From Butyrivibrio sp. NC2007 (GTDB taxonomy: Bacteria; Bacillota; Clostridia; Lachnospirales; Lachnospiraceae), in contig NZ_ATWY01000005.1 of assembly GCF_000421405.1 (NCBI RefSeq), positions 124,001-188,000 of the forward strand: DNA of 64,000 bases. Direction: 5' to 3'. The notes below the pieces were generated by a model. The model made no database searches and was not told the origin of the DNA. It saw nothing but the letters and a program-made list of their open reading frames with translations. The position numbers and the translations under genes were made by a program. Of the stretch, positions 54,180 through 62,576 are shown piece after piece. How positions within the stretch are numbered: the first letter of the stretch is position 1; every line of letters begins with the position of its first letter.

Positions 54180-56813
54180 ATGAGAAAAGTAATCAGTAAA
54201 AGCAGAGCAATAAAGATTGTTACGCTTATTTTTGCATTAATCGGAATACTACTAATCTTCCCTATAAGGGTCTTTACCCAGACTCTTGAGACTTCAGGCG
54301 GCGGAACCATCGTCTCTGAATCACAGGGAATTAACTTTGAGAACAACAAGTTCTATCAGAGTTTCATAGCCCGGTATAACAGGCTGAGCTCAGTAGACGT
54401 ATATGTTACTAATGTCGATAAGGGAAGATACATAACTTCATATCTGTGCGATGAGAACGGGGCAGTACTGCTGGCAAACTACACTGATACTGCAGAGTTC
54501 ACAATCCCCGGATATGTAAGGATTCCCATGGAAATGAATGTGGAAGTGGGAAAAGAGTATTCGATAAGACTTGCAGACTGCAGATCCAAGTTCTACGTGG
54601 CGCTTGAGGATATACCTGCTGATTCTGCTTATGTGGGAGATCTGACCTGGGAGTATGCAAAGGTTGAAGGCCTTCATTTGGCAGCTAAGTACAACTACAG
54701 ACTGCCGCTTTCAAAGGGAGTTTCCATTGGAATAATACTTGGAATTGCACTACTTGCTGCAGCCATTTATTTTGGCTCAGATTTCTATTACAAAAAGAAC
54801 CCTGAAAAGGACAGCCTTCTTACAGTTGAGAAGGTGCTGGCCTACTCGGCAAACCCTGTGGCAGCTCTGATTTTCGGAGCGCTTATGATAATGGTATTCC
54901 CGCTGAAGATCTTTGACAGCAGGGCTATCGACATTGTCTTTTACGAGATAGGTCTTATCATTGCCGCAGCGATAGTATTCTATGCAATAAACCACAAGGT
55001 CATCATTCATGAGGAGGGCATTTCCTTCTGGCAGAGCCTTAAGAACGAGCACAGACTTCAGTATGTTCTTATCATGTTCTCCATGGCCATGGCCCTTTGG
55101 TATGCATCGGGCTACATGAATGACCTGTATGACATTTATCACTACATTTCCGAGAGAAGGATGAGTATCTGGCTTATAATTATGCTCCTGTTTACCTTCT
55201 CCCTTAAGGAGTTCTTCAACCTCTACAACTTTGTGTGGATCCTGGGCTCCTCAATATTTGGCGTGCACTATTATAACCTGCACAAGCTCTCTCCCGATGA
55301 GAAGGAGTACGACCTTCACAATGCCGTCCTGAAGTATGGCATCATTATCGTGATCCTGGGCGGAATACTGGTTCTGAACCTTATAAGGCTTATAATCCTT
55401 AAGACCAGAGAGATCAGGTACGGTGCAGAACACAGTAAAAGACAAGTTGTCGTCCCTACATTCTTTGGAATAGTTCTGGGAGTGCTCCTTATCTCAATGG
55501 CAATCCTGAGCAATACAAGGATGTGGCCTATATACCTGGCTGTCTTTGCATTCTTCCTGTTTGTGAGATTTGCCATCTGGGATAAGAGAGGAGATTTCTA
55601 CAAGATATTATCCGGTGGATTTATGATGAACTTTGCCATTTCATTGGCATTTAGCTATCTCCACAGATACTTCCCGGGATATGTCAGCGGAAGATTTGCT
55701 TTCATATTCCACACGGTTACCGTAACTGCTGAGTATCTCACTTTCATGGGTGCTACTGCTACGGTAATGCTGATCGTCAAGATCATTTCACTTCCAAATA
55801 ATGCAAGGCTTAAAGAGATTGCAGTTATTGCCTGGAAAGAGATTGTGCTTTTTGGCTTTATCATGTCCTATGCTATATTCACTGTTTCAAGGACTGCGTA
55901 CCTTGCGATAGCTGTGAGCGTTATCCTTGTGATCTGCGTGGTTATTTCTTACTACAAGAAGCAGCTCTTCAGGATACTGGGAATACTTATTCTGTCAGTA
56001 ATACTGGCTTTCCCGGCTGCGTTTACACTGCAGAGGATCCTTCCGACTATCGCTGCCGACCCTGTATTTTACCCCATCGATGATGCGGATGAGTTCATAA
56101 GAGGCGGCGCGGATTGGGACAGCACTAACTTTATGTGTGTTGAGAGATTTGCAAATCTCTTTGAGAGTAAGATCCTTGGAGTGGACGTGGGAGAGTACGA
56201 ATTCCCCATGGATCCTCATAATTACGAGGACAACGGCAGGGGAGAGCCTCTCTATGACTACTATGGAAGGCCTTACGACGAGAGCCCGGATAACACTGAA
56301 AATCAGGAATCCGGTATGATCGATCCACCTGAGACAGATGCACTTATTGCATCAAGTATGATGACAAGAGCTGAGATAATAATGCTCCTTGATGAGCTTG
56401 AAGGATATGTTGATACAGACAACATCCTAGATGTAATCTCAAACGGACGTATATCAATTGCAAAGTCTTACCTTCAGCAGCTCAATATGTGGGGACATGA
56501 GGAGATGGGGGCAACCCTTTCAAATGGCGAGATCGCTGTTCATGCCCACAACACATACATTCAGGTGGCTTATGACCATGGTATCCCGGTAGGAATTCTT
56601 TTCCTGTTTACCATGATTGTAGCACTTGCTTCGAGCATCAGATATTTTAGTAAGAACAGGAAAACAGAGCCTTTGTCGCTGATCACCTGTGCAGTTATCA
56701 TCGGATTTGCAGTCGCAGGTGTTTCAGAGTGGGTATTCCAGTACTGCAATCCAATGACGGTGGCCTTTATCATCGCACTTACACCGCTTACTTTTAAGGC
56801 AAAAGAGATATGA
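54180..56813 (+). CDS. O-antigen ligase-family membrane protein, large
   Basis: 877 residues, roughly twice the usual Wzy/WaaL length. One N-terminal helix (9-29), an outer beta-rich domain of about 150 residues, then about 11 more helices and a long outer loop. Near the end HAHNTYIQVAYDHGIPVG is the H-x-H-N-x-Y motif of the Wzy_C domain. Family members polymerise repeat units, ligate O-antigen, or attach glycans to protein (PglL). With no LPS expected here, polymerase or ligation to wall or protein is more likely. ATG 54180 has AAAGG upstream; the frame is open back to 54132. Confidence 0.82.
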   Translation: MRKVISKSRAIKIVTLIFALIGILLIFPIRVFTQTLETSGGGTIVSESQGINFENNKFYQSFIARYNRLSSVDVYVTNVDKGRYITSYLCDENGAVLLANYTDTAEFTIPGYVRIPMEMNVEVGKEYSIRLADCRSKFYVALEDIPADSAYVGDLTWEYAKVEGLHLAAKYNYRLPLSKGVSIGIILGIALLAAAIYFGSDFYYKKNPEKDSLLTVEKVLAYSANPVAALIFGALMIMVFPLKIFDSRAIDIVFYEIGLIIAAAIVFYAINHKVIIHEEGISFWQSLKNEHRLQYVLIMFSMAMALWYASGYMNDLYDIYHYISERRMSIWLIIMLLFTFSLKEFFNLYNFVWILGSSIFGVHYYNLHKLSPDEKEYDLHNAVLKYGIIIVILGGILVLNLIRLIILKTREIRYGAEHSKRQVVVPTFFGIVLGVLLISMAILSNTRMWPIYLAVFAFFLFVRFAIWDKRGDFYKILSGGFMMNFAISLAFSYLHRYFPGYVSGRFAFIFHTVTVTAEYLTFMGATATVMLIVKIISLPNNARLKEIAVIAWKEIVLFGFIMSYAIFTVSRTAYLAIAVSVILVICVVISYYKKQLFRILGILILSVILAFPAAFTLQRILPTIAADPVFYPIDDADEFIRGGADWDSTNFMCVERFANLFESKILGVDVGEYEFPMDPHNYEDNGRGEPLYDYYGRPYDESPDNTENQESGMIDPPETDALIASSMMTRAEIIMLLDELEGYVDTDNILDVISNGRISIAKSYLQQLNMWGHEEMGATLSNGEIAVHAHNTYIQVAYDHGIPVGILFLFTMIVALASSIRYFSKNRKTEPLSLITCAVIIGFAVAGVSEWVFQYCNPMTVAFIIALTPLTFKAKEI

Positions 56814-58747
56814 ACAAGAAAAAAGAACCATTTAACTATGCAAAACTTTATAGAAGAATAGGGCTTATCATCTACGATATACTCAGCGTGATAATGGCCA
56901 GCTATGTATCTCTCCTTATGAGATATGAGTTTAAGTTCTCTGCGATACCGGAGCATTTCCTTACTCCCGTGACCAGATTCCTTCCGATCAACATCATTAT
57001 CACACTGGCAATTTTCTACCTGTTTAAGATGTATGACAGCCTTTGGGCTTATGCAGGCGAGAGGGAGATGCAGAACCTTGTAATGGCTTGTACGCTCTCC
57101 GGCGTTATAAATGCCATCGGACTTCAGTTCTTTAAGTCTGATAAACAGCCGGTTCCACAGAGCTGCTATTTCCTTTACACCTTCCTTCTCATCACCATTA
57201 TCTTCGCGAGCCGTTTTTCTTACAGGTTCCTTCGAAGCAGAAAGCACATGGCTGAGAACCGCAATAACTCCAAGGCTGTGATGATAATCGGCGCAGGAGA
57301 AGCTGCCAATATAATCATCAAGGACATCCTTACCAGCAATTACTCCACCATGTCCATCAAGTGCATCATCGATGATGACTCCAACAAGTGGGGCAAATAC
57401 ATCCAGGGAATCCGCGTAGTAGGCGGAAGAGAGAAGATTGAAGAGTGCGCTGACCTATATGACATAGATGAGATTATCGTTGCAATCCCTTCAGTTTCCA
57501 GGGCAGAGCTTAAAAAGATCCTGGATATCTGTAAGAATACCAACTGTAAGCTGAGATCCCTTCCTGGAATGTATCAGCTTGTAAACGGAGAGGTTAACGT
57601 ATCACGTCTTCGTGATGTAGAGGTAGAGGACCTTCTTGGAAGAGATCCTATCTCTGTAGATATAGATTCCATCGCAGGCTATGTTAAGGGCAAGGTTGTA
57701 CTGGTAACAGGAGGTGGCGGATCCATCGGTTCCGAGCTCTGCAGACAGATAGCAGGTCATAACCCAAAGACTCTTATCATCGTAGATATCTATGAGAACA
57801 ATGCCTACGAGATCCAGCAGGAACTCAAGTACAAATATCCTGACATGAATCTTGTGGTACTCATTGCATCAGTTCGTAATACATTAAGGATCAATAAGAT
57901 CTTTGAACAGTACAAACCGGACATTGTATATCACGCAGCAGCCCACAAGCACGTTCCTCTTATGGAGGACAGCCCGAATGAAGCCATCAAGAACAACGTC
58001 TTCGGAACCTGGAAAACAGCTATGGCTGCAGCCAGCAACGGTTGCAAGAAGTTTGTAATGATCTCTACAGATAAAGCAGTTAATCCCACAAATATCATGG
58101 GAGCTTCTAAGAGAATCTGTGAGATGATCGTTCAGACCTTTAACAAGCACTATGATACAGAGTTCGTTGCAGTGAGATTCGGTAACGTACTCGGCTCAAA
58201 CGGCTCGGTTATTCCGCTCTTTAAGAAGCAGATTGCAGCCGGAGGTCCTGTTACAGTAACAGACCCTAACATCATCAGATACTTCATGACCATATCCGAA
58301 GCAGTTTCACTGGTGCTTCAGGCCGGCGCTTTTGCCAAGGGCGGAGAGATTTTTGTCCTTGATATGGGTGAGCCCGTCAAGATCCTTGACCTTGCTGAGA
58401 ATCTCATCAAGCTCTCAGGTTACAAGGTTGGCGAGGACATCAGGATTGAGTTTACAGGCCTTCGTCCCGGTGAGAAGCTCTACGAGGAGATGCTCATGGA
58501 CGAAGAGGGACTTCAGGACACAGCCAACAAGATGATCCACATCGGTAAGCCCATCGAGATGGATGAGATGAGGTTCTTCTCACAGCTTGAGAAGCTCAAT
58601 CAGGCTGCAAGAGAGGAATCACCTGAGATAAGAGATATTGTAAAAGAAATCGTTGAGACCTATCATCCCGACGTACACAGATACACAATGACAAGAGAGA
58701 GAAAAGAGGCCCTTCAAAAGACCACGGAGGAGATCAATGGAACTTAA
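56810..58747 (+). CDS. Membrane-bound UDP-sugar 4,6-dehydratase (CapD/PglF/FlaA1-like)
   Basis: 645 residues. Four N-terminal helices, a first Rossmann domain (MIIGAGEAANIIIKDIL), then an SDR catalytic domain with VLVTGGGGSIGSELCRQIAG, HAAAHKHVPLMEDSP and ISTDKAVNPTNIMGASK. The Thr-Asp-Lys in the catalytic site in place of Tyr-x3-Lys is usual for this group. It most likely makes UDP-4-keto-6-deoxy-GlcNAc for the aminotransferase encoded next, as PglF does for bacillosamine. It overlaps its neighbours on both sides. Confidence 0.9.
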   Translation: MNKKKEPFNYAKLYRRIGLIIYDILSVIMASYVSLLMRYEFKFSAIPEHFLTPVTRFLPINIIITLAIFYLFKMYDSLWAYAGEREMQNLVMACTLSGVINAIGLQFFKSDKQPVPQSCYFLYTFLLITIIFASRFSYRFLRSRKHMAENRNNSKAVMIIGAGEAANIIIKDILTSNYSTMSIKCIIDDDSNKWGKYIQGIRVVGGREKIEECADLYDIDEIIVAIPSVSRAELKKILDICKNTNCKLRSLPGMYQLVNGEVNVSRLRDVEVEDLLGRDPISVDIDSIAGYVKGKVVLVTGGGGSIGSELCRQIAGHNPKTLIIVDIYENNAYEIQQELKYKYPDMNLVVLIASVRNTLRINKIFEQYKPDIVYHAAAHKHVPLMEDSPNEAIKNNVFGTWKTAMAAASNGCKKFVMISTDKAVNPTNIMGASKRICEMIVQTFNKHYDTEFVAVRFGNVLGSNGSVIPLFKKQIAAGGPVTVTDPNIIRYFMTISEAVSLVLQAGAFAKGGEIFVLDMGEPVKILDLAENLIKLSGYKVGEDIRIEFTGLRPGEKLYEEMLMDEEGLQDTANKMIHIGKPIEMDEMRFFSQLEKLNQAAREESPEIRDIVKEIVETYHPDVHRYTMTRERKEALQKTTEEINGT

Positions 58748-60008
58748 ACCCTTTGAAAAAAAGCTTTACCTCTCATCACCCACAACTCACGGAGATGAGA
58801 TCAAATACATTCAGGAAGCCTATGATACCAACTGGCTCTCTACCGTAGGCGCCAACATCAATGCAGTTGAGGAGATGATCGCAGAGAAGATTGGCTGCAA
58901 GTGCGCAGTAGGTCTTGCTACAGGAACAGCAGCACTTCACCTGGCAATAAGACTTGCCGGTGAGAAGCTCTACGGACAGCCAAAGGTTGGCCACGGAGTG
59001 CTGGAAGGCAAAAAGGTCTTTTGCTCCGATATGACCTTCGACGCAACGGTAAACCCTGTTGCTTATGAAGGCGGAGAAGCAGTGTTTATCGACACTGAGT
59101 ACGACACCTGGAACATGGATCCTTTGGCTCTTGAGAAGGCTTTTGAGATCTATCCCGATGTAAAGATGGTAGTAATTGCCCACCTCTACGGAACTCCCGG
59201 CAAGGTGGATGAGATAAGGAAGATCTGTGATGCTCACGGAGCCCTTATTGTCGAGGATGCTGCCGAGTCTTTCGGTGCAACCTATAAGGGTAAGCAGACA
59301 GGAATCTTTGGTGATGTAGGCGTTATCTCTTTTAACGGAAACAAGATCATCACCGGCTCTGCAGGAGGAATGCTTCTTACAGAGAGCGAAGAGGATGCCC
59401 ACAAGATAAGAAAGTGGTCAACTCAGTCAAGGGAGGATGCTCCCTGGTATCAGCATGAGGAGCTCGGTTACAACTACAGAATGAGTAACCTCATTGCAGG
59501 ACTTATCAGAGGCCAGATTCCACACCTTGAGGAGCACATCGCTCAGAAGAAAGCAATCTACGAGAGATATAAGGAAGGGTTTAAGGACCTTCCGGTAGTT
59601 ATGAATCCTTTTGATGCATCAGTTTCAGAGCCTAATTTCTGGCTCTCTTGCCTGCTGATAGACAGAGATGCCATGTGCAAACAGGTAAGAGGTGAGAAGG
59701 ATGTTCTCTATGTGACAGAGTCCGGAAAGAGCTGCCCTACAGAGATCCTCGAGACCATAGCCAAGTACAATGCAGAGGGAAGACCCATCTGGAAGCCGAT
59801 GCATATGCAGCCCATTTACCGCATGAACGGCTTTGTCACAAGACAGGGCAGCGGAAGAGCAAGAAGTAATGCCTATATCGACGAGGGCACAGTTCTTGAT
59901 GTGGGAATGGATATCTTTGAGAGAGGCCTTTGCCTTCCAAGTGACAACAAGATGATTCCCGAACAGCAGGATGTCATAATAGAGATTGTTAAGAGGTGTT
60001 TTATTTAA
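58737..60008 (+). CDS. DegT/PglE-like PLP-dependent sugar aminotransferase
   Basis: 423 residues. LSSPTTHGDEIKYIQEAYDT and NWLSTVGANINAVEE open the protein as in PglE-type enzymes, EDAAESFGATYKGK is the PLP aspartate region and SFNGNKIITGSAGG holds the PLP lysine. It should aminate C4 of the keto sugar made by the CapD-like enzyme, giving UDP-4-amino-4,6-dideoxy-GlcNAc. No PglD acetyltransferase follows in the window. GGAGGAG precedes the ATG; a terminator follows. Confidence 0.9.
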   Translation: MELKPFEKKLYLSSPTTHGDEIKYIQEAYDTNWLSTVGANINAVEEMIAEKIGCKCAVGLATGTAALHLAIRLAGEKLYGQPKVGHGVLEGKKVFCSDMTFDATVNPVAYEGGEAVFIDTEYDTWNMDPLALEKAFEIYPDVKMVVIAHLYGTPGKVDEIRKICDAHGALIVEDAAESFGATYKGKQTGIFGDVGVISFNGNKIITGSAGGMLLTESEEDAHKIRKWSTQSREDAPWYQHEELGYNYRMSNLIAGLIRGQIPHLEEHIAQKKAIYERYKEGFKDLPVVMNPFDASVSEPNFWLSCLLIDRDAMCKQVRGEKDVLYVTESGKSCPTEILETIAKYNAEGRPIWKPMHMQPIYRMNGFVTRQGSGRARSNAYIDEGTVLDVGMDIFERGLCLPSDNKMIPEQQDVIIEIVKRCFI

Positions 60009-60030
60009 ATGCCTCATAGATAAATGATAT

Positions 60031-60058
60031 AAGCCCCGGCTTCTTGGCCGGGGCTTTA
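60031..60058 (+). terminator. Terminator after the PglE-like gene
   Basis: AAGCCCCGGC and GCCGGGGCTTT form a GC-rich stem of 8-9 bp with a short loop and a T-run. It separates the upstream genes from the PglC-like gene. Confidence 0.85.
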
Positions 60059-60184
60059 ATATCGGGCGTTGCCCGGTAGACAGTATTTTTTCATGTCCCG
60101 CCGCCAGTAGCTTACCATTCTGCTAGAGACCTCGGACCGCCATAGCCCCTTGTGCAAATATTTGCTCAGAGTATAGGAAGCCAA

Positions 60185-60607
60185 TTACTGTCCTGGAGGG
60201 GAAATTACGTAAATACCGTAAGTGAAATGTGGCGCTGCGCGGAGGACTACTGTCCTGAAGCAAAAAATCAAAGGGGACAGTTAGCATCATCTTGGTGATT
60301 TGGCAAGTGCTACTGTCTTGAGACAAAAATTATGCAAGGACAGTAGCTATCAGGTCGATGATTGGTGGGGGGCAACTGTCCTGGATCAAAAATCAAGCAG
60401 GGACAGTTGCTATCAAGGTAATGACTGGTAAAGTGTTACTGTCTTGAAACTAAAAATGTGTAGAGACAGTAGCTGGCAATGACATGTATGAAACGCGTTG
60501 CTGTCTTGTAATAAAAATTGTACAAGGACAGTAGCTAGTAGCTAGATGATTGAATAGGTGCATGGAGCCTTACTGTCCCAGAAGAAAAACTTAAAATATA
60601 CCGTAAG
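60185..60607 (+). repeat. Tandem array of seven hairpin repeats
   Basis: Units lie at 60185-60222, 60247-60285, 60309-60347, 60372-60410, 60435-60473, 60497-60535 and 60570-60607. The five inner units share a left arm GCTACTGTCCT (varied), an A-rich loop with AAAAAT and a right arm GGACAGTAGC; they start 62-64 bp apart. The spacers of about 24 bp also resemble each other (around ATCA-GGT-GATGATTGG). The two end units are both 38 bp, start TTACTGTCC and end TACCGTAAG, so the array has matched borders. Variation in one arm is often matched, or made G-U, in the other. It is REP-like in character; the generating system is not in the window. Confidence 0.85.
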
Positions 60608-60622
60608 GTTTAACGAAAAGGA

Positions 60623-60814
60623 GCCGATGCCACAATTACATAGCCCGCTTACAGACCGAATTATCTCTGCGGATGTATGTCAATGGCACCGTGGAATACC
60701 GAAGCCCTCTCTTTGGGCGAGGATATGCCGCGAAAGGCCATTGATATACATCCACAGAGATATATAATCCATCAGCGCGGGCTATGTAATATAAAAAACA
60801 TGGCAGGTCTCGGC
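60623..60814 (+). ncRNA. Large foldback element, possible structured RNA (6S-like shape)
   Basis: The sequence pairs with itself end to end: 60623-60627 with 60810-60814, 60628-60632 with 60801-60805, 60635-60648 with 60777-60790 (14 bp, perfect), and 60662-60687 with 60737-60762 (26 bp, one mismatch and one G-U). A 13/14-nt open bubble (60649-60661 and 60763-60776) divides the last two stems. The 49-nt apex also folds, ending in GCCC-7 nt-GGGC. Length and a central bubble between two long stems resemble 6S RNA; a MITE-like DNA element is the main alternative. No terminator follows directly. Confidence 0.5.
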
Positions 60815-60896
60815 ACCAATCAGTATCTTGAAGAATACATTTATGATAAAATAAGTTCTGAGTGACTGATATTTGAAACTGGCAGATTAATCCATT

Positions 60897-61553
60897 ATGA
60901 AAAAGACTATTTATTCTGTTTTTATAAAAAGACTCTTAGATATACTGATCTCAGCAATAATCCTGGTACTATTCAGCTGGCTCTATATAATCCTTGCAAT
61001 TCTTGTAAGGGTTAAGCTCGGAAGCCCGGTCCTGTTTAAACAGCCCCGTCCCGGCAAGGATGAAAAGATCTTTAACATGTACAAGTTTAGGACCATGACT
61101 GACGCGAGGGATGAGAACGGAAAGCTCCTTCCCGACAAGGACAGGCTGACAAAGTTTGGTAAGCTCCTTAGAAAGACCAGTCTTGATGAGCTGCCGGAGC
61201 TGTTTTGCATACTAAAAGGGGACATGAGCTTTATAGGTCCGAGGCCGCTTCTTGTGGAGTATCTTCCCTATTACACCGAGAGGGAGAAGCTCCGCCACAC
61301 AGTAAGGCCGGGGCTTACGGGACTTGCCCAGGCCAGCGGAAGAAATACCGTGGATTGGGACACCAGGTTTGAACTGGATGCTACTTATGTTGAGAACCTG
61401 AGCTTTTTGATGGATCTAAAGGTTATCGCCATGACTTTTAAGACGGTGTTTGGACACTCCGACCAGGTGGCTGAGGATACAAACGCCACAGAAGGAAACT
61501 TTGCTCAGATAAGAAAAGAGAGGCTTGAAAAGACAGGCAAACTGGAAAAATAA
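60897..61553 (+). CDS. PglC-like phosphoglycosyl transferase
   Basis: 218 residues, the short form. A single re-entrant N-terminal helix (KRLLDILISAIILVLF), then FKQPRPGKDEKIFNMYKFRTM, SLDELPELFCILKGDMSF and IGPRPL, the full set for monotopic phosphoglycosyl transferases, including the catalytic Asp-Glu of DELPE. It passes a diacetamido or amino sugar phosphate to undecaprenyl phosphate. The likely donor is the UDP-4-amino sugar made by the two preceding enzymes. It is the second initiating transferase of the cluster. The region before the ATG has no clear ribosome site. Confidence 0.9.
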   Translation: MKKTIYSVFIKRLLDILISAIILVLFSWLYIILAILVRVKLGSPVLFKQPRPGKDEKIFNMYKFRTMTDARDENGKLLPDKDRLTKFGKLLRKTSLDELPELFCILKGDMSFIGPRPLLVEYLPYYTEREKLRHTVRPGLTGLAQASGRNTVDWDTRFELDATYVENLSFLMDLKVIAMTFKTVFGHSDQVAEDTNATEGNFAQIRKERLEKTGKLEK

Positions 61554-61568
61554 TCAAGGAGGCCGAAT

Positions 61569-62552
61569 ATGGGAACAAACATTTTAATTCTTAGTGCAGG
61601 AACAAGAAATAAGGTTGTTCAGTATTTTAAGCGTGAGATGGCAGGCAGAGTAATTGCTACCGACTGCTCCAACTTGGGTCCGGCTATTTATGATGCAGAC
61701 AAGGCCTACATCGTTCCTAGAATTGATGATCCCGCCTACATAGACGAGGTCCTTAAGATCTGTAAAAAGGAGGAAATAAAGGGTGTATTAAGTCTTATTG
61801 ACCCTGAGCTTTCTCTTCTTGCCAAGAATGCAGATAAATTCCTGGAGATTGGCACTACACCTATCGTGTCTTCCTATGAGCTGTGTGAGACCAGTCTTGA
61901 TAAGTTCAGAATGTACGATATGCTCCAGAAGCTTGGAATCCCCACAGCAAGATGCTTTGCATCAATCGATTCCTTCGAAGCATCAAGGGCAGATGGTGAA
62001 ATTGATTACCCTATATTCGTTAAGCCCCAGAAGGGAAGCGCATCCCTTAACATTAACGAAGTAAGGTCAAAAGAGATGCTGACAGCCCTTTTCCATGACT
62101 ATGACGGCCTTATGATCCAGGAATACATGAAGGGTCAGGAGTACGGCGCAGATGTTTACATCGATATGATAACCGGCATGTGCACATCCATCTTCCTGAA
62201 AAAGAAGATCAAGATGAGAGCCGGTGAGACGGATAAGTCCGTATCATGCAAGTGCGACATACTCTTTATGAAGCTGGCAAATTTCGTGGAGGCAGTGGGA
62301 TATCGCGGAATGATAGATATCGACCTGTTCTACGATGAAGATAATGACACCTGGTACCTGTCAGAGGTTAACCCAAGGTTTGGCGGAGGATATCCACACG
62401 CCTACGAGTGCGGAGTCAACTTCCCTAAGCAGATCATCAATAACCTTGAAGGCAAGGAGAACCTTGTAAACATTGGCGATTACAGGGACGGCGTCTTCAT
62501 GATGAAGTACAACGAACTGATGGTAGAGCCTGAGGATAGGCTTGCAAAATAA
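61569..62552 (+). CDS. ATP-grasp domain protein, candidate sugar-amine ligase
   Basis: 327 residues. The ATP-grasp core is FVKPQKGSASLNINEV, IQEYMKGQEYGADVYID and YLSEVNPRFGGGYPHAYECG, with Glu and Asn metal ligands. The N-terminal pre-ATP domain resembles carbamoyl-phosphate synthase-like (CarB-type) members. Such enzymes join a carboxylate to an amine through an acyl phosphate. Between PglC-like and PglA-like genes, and with no PglD acetyltransferase present, it may add an amino acid or other acid to the 4-amino group of the sugar. That is inference. AAGGAGG is a strong ribosome site. Confidence 0.88.
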   Translation: MGTNILILSAGTRNKVVQYFKREMAGRVIATDCSNLGPAIYDADKAYIVPRIDDPAYIDEVLKICKKEEIKGVLSLIDPELSLLAKNADKFLEIGTTPIVSSYELCETSLDKFRMYDMLQKLGIPTARCFASIDSFEASRADGEIDYPIFVKPQKGSASLNINEVRSKEMLTALFHDYDGLMIQEYMKGQEYGADVYIDMITGMCTSIFLKKKIKMRAGETDKSVSCKCDILFMKLANFVEAVGYRGMIDIDLFYDEDNDTWYLSEVNPRFGGGYPHAYECGVNFPKQIINNLEGKENLVNIGDYRDGVFMMKYNELMVEPEDRLAK

Positions 62553-62576
62553 ACAGATGGCGGAGATAGAAGCTAA

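Larger units (their letters stand above)
60009..60896. other. 888-bp gene-free region with terminator, hairpin array and large foldback
   Basis: This is the only stretch over 300 bp without a credible gene. In order it holds a terminator (60031-60058), a small CGGGC/GCCCG hairpin (60063-60075), an undistinguished segment containing the 12-bp palindrome GCAAATATTTGC (60154-60165), the hairpin array (60185-60607), a ~192-nt foldback element (60623-60814), and about 80 bp leading to the next gene. Short frames at 60558 and 60677 are not thought to be genes. Base composition is not obviously different from the flanks. Confidence 0.8.

Noticed and set aside
58776..59402. 208-residue antisense frame over the aminotransferase gene
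   Set aside because: The plus-strand gene has complete PLP motifs; the antisense frame has none and no ribosome site.
58737..60008. PseC, the missing Pse aminotransferase
   Set aside because: It resembles PglE-type enzymes and sits directly after a PglF/CapD-like dehydratase, so a bacillosamine-type role fits better.
60185..60607. CRISPR array
   Set aside because: Repeats vary from unit to unit, are themselves hairpins with long loops, and the spacers resemble each other. No cas gene is nearby.
60558..60767. 69-residue open frame
   Set aside because: It spans the last repeat unit and half of the foldback, with no ribosome site; the frame is explained by the repeat structure.
60623..60814. 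Known riboswitch (c-di-GMP, cobalamin, lysine) for the PglC-like gene
   Set aside because: No conserved box of these classes could be found; a long near-perfect stem is not their form.
60677..60865. 62-residue open frame
   Set aside because: It lies largely inside the foldback element, has no ribosome site, and its product shows no recognisable domain or normal composition.
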